Source: Ophioderma brevispina (taxonomy: Eukaryota > Echinodermata > Ophiuroidea > Amphilepidida > Ophiodermatidae). From it: DNA of 64,000 nucleotides. This document shows positions 58,738-64,000 of the stretch, one piece after another. The stretch lies in NCBI GenBank assembly GCA_023653785.1, contig JAMKCH010035124.1:1-64000 (forward strand). Reading direction: 5' to 3'. How positions within the stretch are numbered: the stretch's first letter is position 1; each line of letters begins with the position of its first letter. The position numbers were made by a program, and so were the translations under genes. The notes under the pieces are model-generated. The model was not told the origin of the DNA, searched no databases, and was given only the letters and a program-made list of their open reading frames with translations.

Positions 58738-58968
58738 AGACGTTAGGGGAAGGTTTTAATCTTCATAGGTTTTTAATGAGTGTACTACGGGCTGTCTATA
58801 ACCAAAATCTTTAGAGACAGCCCGTATGACAAATCTCAAAATTTGAATAAAATTTGCATAAATTTGCATAAATTTAAACACTTTATTGTTAATTATATAA
58901 CGGAATAAATCGCAACTACAAAGGAAAGGCGTTAGGGGGAGGCTATACTTTCCCCCTAACGCCGTAAT
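58738..58968. mobile_element. Small TIR element with internal hairpins
   Basis: It starts gacgttaggggaagg and ends ttccccctaacgcc, which is inverted relative to the start. A further ggcgttaggggga at 58932 makes a tight hairpin with the end. Inside, acgggctgtct and agagacagcccgt (58786-58826) form a second hairpin. No coding. Flanked by AT microsatellites. Confidence 0.65.
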
Positions 58969-59009
58969 GAGGAATATCAAAAGCTCACTTCCCCAGAAGG
59001 CACTAGATA

Positions 59010-59118
59010 GCGATTATATATTATCTATCTATTATCTATATTATTATCATCTATCTTAGATTATCTATCTATATCTAATATATATATTTATATGTTATTA
59101 TTATTATTATTAATATAG
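59010..59118. repeat. (TATC)n / (TAT)n microsatellites
   Basis: Runs of tatctat and ttattat words on the far side of the small TIR element. Confidence 0.9.
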
Positions 59119-60242
59119 GATAGAACTAGAAACAAAACATGGCATTCATTCAACGTAAAGATCAACCCTGAGAATTGATTAAAAACATGTTCATAAAGCC
59201 AAATGTGTTGTATTATAGTGTTATAATTACCATTTAAGTTGGCACACAAACCAAAAATCCCGGCCAAAAATATATCGGTTGTTTTCGATCGGATAGGTCG
59301 ATAATTTTCAAAGTTCAAAATATAATTTTATTGTCTAGTTGCCTGGGGCGTACGTACGGACGAATATTTTTGTGTCGATTTTTTTTTTAATCTAAGTCGT
59401 GTACAAACTTTCACGCTTTCTTTCACAAATTGAACGATCCTGATGCTTACACCGCTCTCACTAGATTTAAATAATTCATATAAATTTAATTTTGAAAATT
59501 ATGCTGTTTTTCTAATTTACTAAATTCATATTTTTAAGCAAAACTTCCAAAATGGCCGTCAAATCAAATTGTTTGGAACTTCACAGCTAGAACCAAAAGT
59601 GAGTTGTCTATAACTATATTTTTGATGATCCCAATTGACCTGTGGTGATCTCAGAATTTTATTTGGAGGGCGCCATTTTGGTTTTGCAGGTGAGATCTTG
59701 TTGTATCCTTCATTGTGAAGGTTTGATGATCCTGATACCAAACCATGTAAATGGGTAGCCAAACTATATCGGCTTCATAATCGTCTCAGTCTCCATCCAA
59801 CATAAGTGGTTCCCAAAATAAGTTCCCCGCTAAAGTTCGAGGAAATTCGTTGCATACCTCCACTACAAACTGGATGTTTGAGAATTTTAAAAAGGTTTTG
59901 AAGAAGGAACGATTTGCTTCTGTCACAAAAGTGGTTGTTTTTGTCAAAAGACACTCTAGTTATAGCGCACACTCCATTTTTTCCAGTCTTAATTTGACGT
60001 TTTTGTTTAAAAAAGTGGCAACTTTGGCAACACTTAAAAGTCTAAGGACAACCAATTATTAATTTACACCAACATTTCCTTCCCTTTCATTTTTATTCAT
60101 TGCAGTAAATAAGCTTAAAACATTAACGCCTTGGCAAACAAATAAACAAACAAAAAAATTTATGCAAACAAACAAACAAACAAACAATGACATGAGATGG
60201 GTGTAAGCAACACCAGGAAAAAATTGTGAAGCAGATCGACGC
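59119..60242. other. Repeat-derived stretch, no gene
   Basis: aaaatggccgtc and gcgccattttgg words near 59550-59680 resemble the dispersed repeats at 46.2 kb. An (aaac)n tract lies at 60134-60186. The frame 59850-60062 has no domain. Confidence 0.4.
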
Positions 60243-60395
60243 ATAAAGGAGAACGCCCTACTGGCTCATCTTAATGGAATTAACCAGCAAGTATGGAACC
60301 ACATTCCTCAACAAAACATCTGCAAATTGGTAAACAGAATGTGTAAACGCTACAATGATGTCATCAGTGCAGATGGAGGAAACATTGACTATTGA
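60243..60395 (+). pseudogene. Tc1-like transposase C-terminal fragment
   Basis: Fifty codons before a TGA at 60393-60395 read IKENALLAHLNGINQQVWNH, then IPQQNICKLVNRM, then CKRYNDVISADGGNIDY. This is the usual end of Tc1-family transposases, with a WN.IP..I..LV.SM..R...VI.A.GG...Y pattern. The catalytic domain upstream is missing. It is a different, better kept lineage from the element at 27.7 kb, since that one lacks this end. Confidence 0.8.
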
Positions 60396-61059
60396 GTCTC
60401 ACCCTGAATAACAAACAATTAACTTTATTTTGATTTTAAACAGGAATTCAAACATTACCTCTTTCTTTCATAAAAAGCTGTTACATCTGATTGTTTGTTT
60501 GCTTTTCTGCGTACTTGTCTTGTTTGTATATTTGTTTGCTTCTGCGTTAATGTTTTAAGCGTATTACCTCAGACCGCAATGAGAGAAAGGAAAATGACAT
60601 CGTTGTAAATTGATCATTTCTTGACTTTAGACCTTTGAATACGGCAAAGTGCCACTTTTTATGGAAAACATTATTTTTGGAAAATGGGAGTGTGTGTTGA
60701 TGTCCAAAGTGGTTTTTTAAATGTCCTTGAATTTTAGGGGGAACTTTTTTTTTAACCGTGTATATTGTAGCTTCTTTAGACGTCCATCTAAGAGGTAGCT
60801 GAAACACTTTTGTAAACGTATTGGTAATATTGATAAGGGGCGGAGACATGTAGATGTTTTCGTGTTCTACATTATTGAATACGTAATACGTTTAGGAGAG
60901 AACTTAAAAAGAATATGCGAAGTTGTTTAACAGGCTTGTTCTCTGCATCTAACATCAAACTCACTCATATTATTGCGGGGTAATCATGCATGCAACACCA
61001 TTGTCTGTGATACCAGTGTACCAGTGATTTTCAGTGTATTATTCAAGGAGAGTCACTTT
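60396..61059. other. No supported gene
   Basis: A minus frame at 60547-60849 has no domain. Nothing else seen. Confidence 0.4.
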
Positions 61060-61067
61060 TTTTGTTT

Positions 61068-61186
61068 CGCTCTCTTTCTTTCTCTCTCTCCCTCTCTTTC
61101 TCTGTCTCTCTCTCTCTGCCATCTCTTTCTCTTTCTTCTCCCTCTTTCTCTGTCTCTCTCTCTCTCTCTCTCTTTCTCTCTCATCT
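61068..61186. repeat. (CT)n polypyrimidine tract upstream of the second secreted gene
   Basis: About 120 bases of tctctctc and tctttctc on the plus strand, ending 40 bases before the ATG at 61227. Such tracts near promoters can bind GAGA-type factors or form triplex DNA; here it may equally be a microsatellite. Confidence 0.85.
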
Positions 61187-61205
61187 AAAATAGATTCGTA
61201 GACTT

Positions 61206-61214
61206 GTATAAAAG
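61206..61214 (+). promoter_or_regulatory. TATA-box-like sequence
   Basis: gtataaaag lies 20 bases before the ATG of the signal-peptide exon. It is a perfect TATA core, but transcription usually starts 25-31 bases downstream of it, which would be past this ATG. It may therefore serve a leaderless or alternative start, or be chance. Confidence 0.3.
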
Positions 61215-61226
61215 GGCAGTTTTACG

Positions 61227-61317
61227 ATGCTAGTGTTTCGACTGCTCCATCTAGTTGCCTTAAACTTCGCAGTACTACCAACTATTCTAACCGCGGATGA
61301 CAGCTCCAGCGAAGAAG
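61227..61317 (+). CDS. First coding exon of a second secreted SSEE-type protein
   Basis: ATG at 61227, 30 codons plus one base, ending GAAG|gtaatt in phase 1. It encodes MLVFRLLHLVALNFAV then LPTILTA, a signal peptide with a likely cleavage after the Ala, and acidic DDSSSEEG. Length, phase and the SSEEG end match the exon at 22855 and 24561, although the hydrophobic part is largely different. This is what a diverged paralogue with conserved gene structure would show. The next exon is at 62731, an intron of 1.4 kb. Function unknown. Confidence 0.6.
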
Positions 61318-62730
61318 GTAATTAATGGTAGTGTTACATTTAAAATAATTGTTTTTAACGACGTAAGTAGACATTTCAAAGGGCAGAAGATGGACATGGA
61401 AGAGGGCAAAGAGTTTAAATAGACGCATTTTAGTATTCCATTTGCTGTGATTGAATAGAGGGATAGGAAGCGTAGGAAAATACCACGTGTCTCAGCCTGA
61501 TTTTTCAAAAAGAAAATTGAATTGAATTTCTCAAACATAATGCCAAAACTGCACTGGAAATAAAAGCAAATAAGTAATCTACTTCTGGAGTTCTATCATA
61601 AATTCTGTAGGATTGGTTTGAGGATAAAAGTAGGTGTACAGGATATTATGCAGCAACCCTTCAGAAAAAGTCCACTTTAGAATACTAACTGGTAATAGTC
61701 CAGGCTACAGATCATGTGACTTTCTATACAGATGTTTTTTAACGGTATCTATACCAGTTTTTCCTGCTGAATCTAAATCCGATCATACCGAATGGTTAAA
61801 TGATTTTATTATCAGATTATTGAAAGATATACTTAATAGCCTCAATTTATATATTGATTGCTAAAGCATTAGTTTACCAAGTTACCATTCTTCTCAAAAG
61901 TAGATAAATATTAGATGCAGCCATATTGAATCTCGAGGCGGTTAATGAATATAATTTTAAGTAGTCACATTGGGTGTTTTGACTGGACAGGCAAAACAGA
62001 TGAGTGTTTATTTTATTTATTTTTTTTGTGGGAATTTTGAATTGTTGCGTTGCTTCGAAAGTGCTCAAGGTTTTTCGGCTGGCAGTGACACCCATCGGAT
62101 TCAGATTCGGCAGGAAGAACTGGTCTAAAACCGGTGAAAAACTTATATATATAATATAACAAGGTCACATGATCTGTATATGATGTTTTGTCCTACACCA
62201 TAATATGTTGTCCCCTGGTCATGCAGTGTATGGTGGAAGGACCATGTGGAATCCGTCGTCTGTCTGTATGTCTGCCCATCTGCCTGTCTGTGCTAACCGT
62301 GTCACTTCATTTCTTATTATGCACTTTATACCGCCATTGCTTGTGTGTCTAATTTTCAGTCTTGTTTGTCTATGTTCAACAAAAGAAAAGACACACATGT
62401 ATCCATTTGTTAACTTATATATCTCCCATTAAAAAAACAACAACATTGTATTAATTTATGTTCCTATACAACTCAGGGTACTACAAGGATGTGTAGTGCT
62501 CAATTATCTAAGTCATGCATAGTGTTACTATCCGGGGTTACTATGCATTATGCCTCAAAATTTACGAATATCAAAAACTAGTAAATCACAAGCCATCCAG
62601 GTCTGCTGACGACATTCCCCACTTTGTAGGTTCCATTCTACCACCATAATAATGATTGTCAAAAGAAATCAACTTCTAGCGACCTCAAATTGACTAATAG
62701 CTGCAATCCAATGCTTTATTGCTATTTCAG
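61318..62730. other. Proposed intron 1 of the second secreted gene
   Basis: 1.4 kb of AT-rich DNA without recognised element. Frames at 61634-61864 (plus) and 62205-62432 (plus) are unsupported. Confidence 0.45.
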
Positions 62731-62880
62731 AAAAACAAAATGTAGGAGGAGGAATAAGACAGCCAAAAGTTCATCAACCTAGACAGCCTATCCAAACGGG
62801 CTCAGTGTCTGAATCTGTAGAAAGTGACACCGTTGTACTTCCTCCACGTCCAAATATTCATGTGTTTAATCAGCAAAGAG
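62731..62880 (+). CDS. Second exon of the second secreted protein: GIRQ/PxQ-rich
   Basis: A 150-base exon (50 codons) between gctatttcag and donor AGAG|gtaagg, phase 1 at both ends. It joins 61227-61317 in frame to read SSEE-E-KQNVGGGIRQPKVH, then QPRQPIQTG, an acidic/Ser part SVSESVESD, and VVLPPRPNIHVFNQQR. GIRQ plus the QPRQPIQ run parallels GIRQKRPQRPAQR in the exon at 30395 and the PIRQ/PIKQ tail at 41.6 kb. It is less basic overall than its counterpart. Later exons would lie beyond the window. Confidence 0.55.
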
Positions 62881-62905
62881 GTAAGGAATTTCAAAGCTGA
62901 TGCCG

Positions 62906-63275
62906 GGGGTAGGACATGCCAACCTAACAGCAACAGTGAATTTAAATCGGCATCAACATTCGGCGTAACCGGGCCGGAGTGTTAGCCTTTTTCAAACACT
63001 TAACGATAGGAGGGCGCTATTACGCGCTTAGAATAAAATATTGACTTCAAAATCCATCCAGGTTAATGGATTAACCCCGCTGTATAACGGTGTAATTTCC
63101 GATGACGGTCATTTAGATTTAAATATTCGGGATTAGTCAAATGTCTGTCTGTAACCGTCCGATATTGAGCGCCCTCCTACCGTTAAGTCTTTGGGGAAAA
63201 AAACTAGCGCTCGTGCGCCGGATGTTGATGCCGATTTGAATTTTCTGTTGCTCTTAGGATGGCATGTCCTACCCC
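62906..63275. mobile_element. Palindromic MITE just inside intron 2
   Basis: The left end ggggtaggacatgccaacct and right end aggatggcatgtcctacccc are inverted copies. The symmetry continues inward (gcaacag/ctgttgc, aaatcggcatcaaca/tgttgatgccgattt, cttaacg.taggagggcgc/gcgccctccta.cgttaag). Nearly the whole 370 bp folds back on itself. It sits 25 bases after the splice donor at 62881. No coding. Confidence 0.85.
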
Positions 63276-63374
63276 TGACTGAATCACTCGAGGGCGTTAG
63301 CATGATAGACTAACGGGAATCTAATTTGGTCGAGTTGACACAAACATTTTTGTCGGGCTCTTGTACTTGCTGAC

Positions 63375-64000
63375 CAGGTATAGCTGGAGCTGGTATACAC
63401 AGACCTGGGAAAACGAGAGGAGAAGGAGGAGGAGGAGTCTTTATTAGTGTGAGAAATGACCTCATCGCCACACATATCCAAAGTTTAGATGTTGACTGCG
63501 AGTTAATTTGGATCTCACTACAAATGGCAAACTCCAAACAGATTCATATTGTAAATGATCTGAGCTTATCAAAAAACTTCGGTAATCTCTCACAAGAAAT
63601 ATTTCAGTAAAGGCCCAATAGTTTGGATAGAAGTAGATTTCAACAACCCTGATATCGACTGGGAAAACCTCTTTAGAAAACCTGAGCACCAGTGTATTTA
63701 TCCAGCAGAACTGTCACGAGAACTGCTTGACCTAGTCCATGATTTCCCTTTCACCCAGTTTGAAGCAAACCACATTTTCCAGACCAGATTCCATAGTGTG
63801 AGGAACATCCTTAACTTGTTGCTTATGACTAATCCTAGCTGCTTTTCACCTGTTGTAACCGAAGCTGGCATCGCTGACCACTTCAAAATGACTGAAGCTT
63901 CCTTGAGACCAAGCGTTCAGAAGTCTGACTAAGTGACGTAAGATCTTCCTTTGGCACAAAGTCAACGTGCCCGATCTCCAGATAGAGATGGATAATTTCA
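63375..64000 (+). pseudogene. LINE endonuclease domain fragment (runs off the window)
   Basis: From 63375 the frame reads GIAGAGIHRPGKTR, then GGGGVFISVRNDL and DVDCELIWISLQM. After a frameshift near 63600 it continues VDFNNPDIDWEN, LSRELLDLVHDF, QTRFHSVRNIL and AGIADHF. This is the order of an AP-like endonuclease of CR1/Jockey-group LINEs (GGG-V..V, then GDFN.P.I.W, then the D/SDH end). The first Asp block reads VDFN and the SDH-like end reads ADHF. A stop/frameshift and truncation at both sides mark it as a relic. Confidence 0.75.

Overview
This looks like gene-poor, AT-rich intergenic and intronic DNA from a metazoan. It is packed with degraded transposons: CR1/L2/Jockey-like LINE pieces, a Penelope-like element, Tc1/mariner and IS630-type transposase remnants, palindromic MITEs, tRNA-derived SINE heads and microsatellites. 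The coding pieces I can support are short exons with consensus splice sites, not long ORFs. The element mix and frequent taggcctat-type motifs suggest a marine invertebrate, perhaps a deuterostome such as an echinoderm, hemichordate or cephalochordate. That is inference from texture; no diagnostic gene fixes the taxon.

Layout. Positions 1-22600 are almost all repeats: a direct repeat (1-780 and 6331-7125), inverted repeats, a fold-back element (7735-8345), an IS630/Tc1-type transposase tail (9769-9981), poly-G motifs, a 3.1-kb tandem duplication (12760-18945) carrying LINE reverse transcriptase remains, and a Penelope-like relic (18965-19612, minus). Positions 22600-29700 hold a duplicated first exon with a signal peptide (22855-22942 and 24561-24648), several near-identical tandem duplications, a broken Tc1-like transposase (minus) and a LINE 3' end (minus). 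Positions 30395-41865 hold further plus-strand exons: a basic exon, a Ser/Asn-rich exon, a related exon, then about eight degenerate coding repeats built on LPEIPAQL ... IGxKSSD ... CxP, ending in an open terminal segment with a PIRQ/PIKQ tail. Positions 42300-51300 are repeats with no convincing gene. Positions 51333-53616 are a striking array of back-to-back short hairpins with a higher-order period near 560-600 bp. Positions 53700-61000 are SINE-like, LINE and Tc1 remnants plus another tandem duplication. Positions 61227-62880 carry the first two exons of a second gene with the same design (signal peptide, acidic SSEE, basic GIRQ exon, all phase 1), followed by a MITE and a LINE endonuclease fragment running off the window.

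How it fits together. The only candidate gene system is a small family of secreted proteins, present at two loci in the same orientation. Each has a signal peptide ending in a short acidic DxSSEEE stretch, then a cationic Arg/Gln/Pro-rich segment. In the first locus this appears to lead into the IPAQL repeat array and the basic PIxQ tail. I do not recognise the family. An acidic propiece followed by a cationic segment resembles antimicrobial-peptide or peptide-hormone precursors in general plan, but that is only analogy.

Caution. Several tandem copies meet exactly at poly-A or poly-T runs, and some copies change abruptly from exact identity to dense single-base indels. Part of the duplication and frameshifting may therefore be assembly or long-read error.
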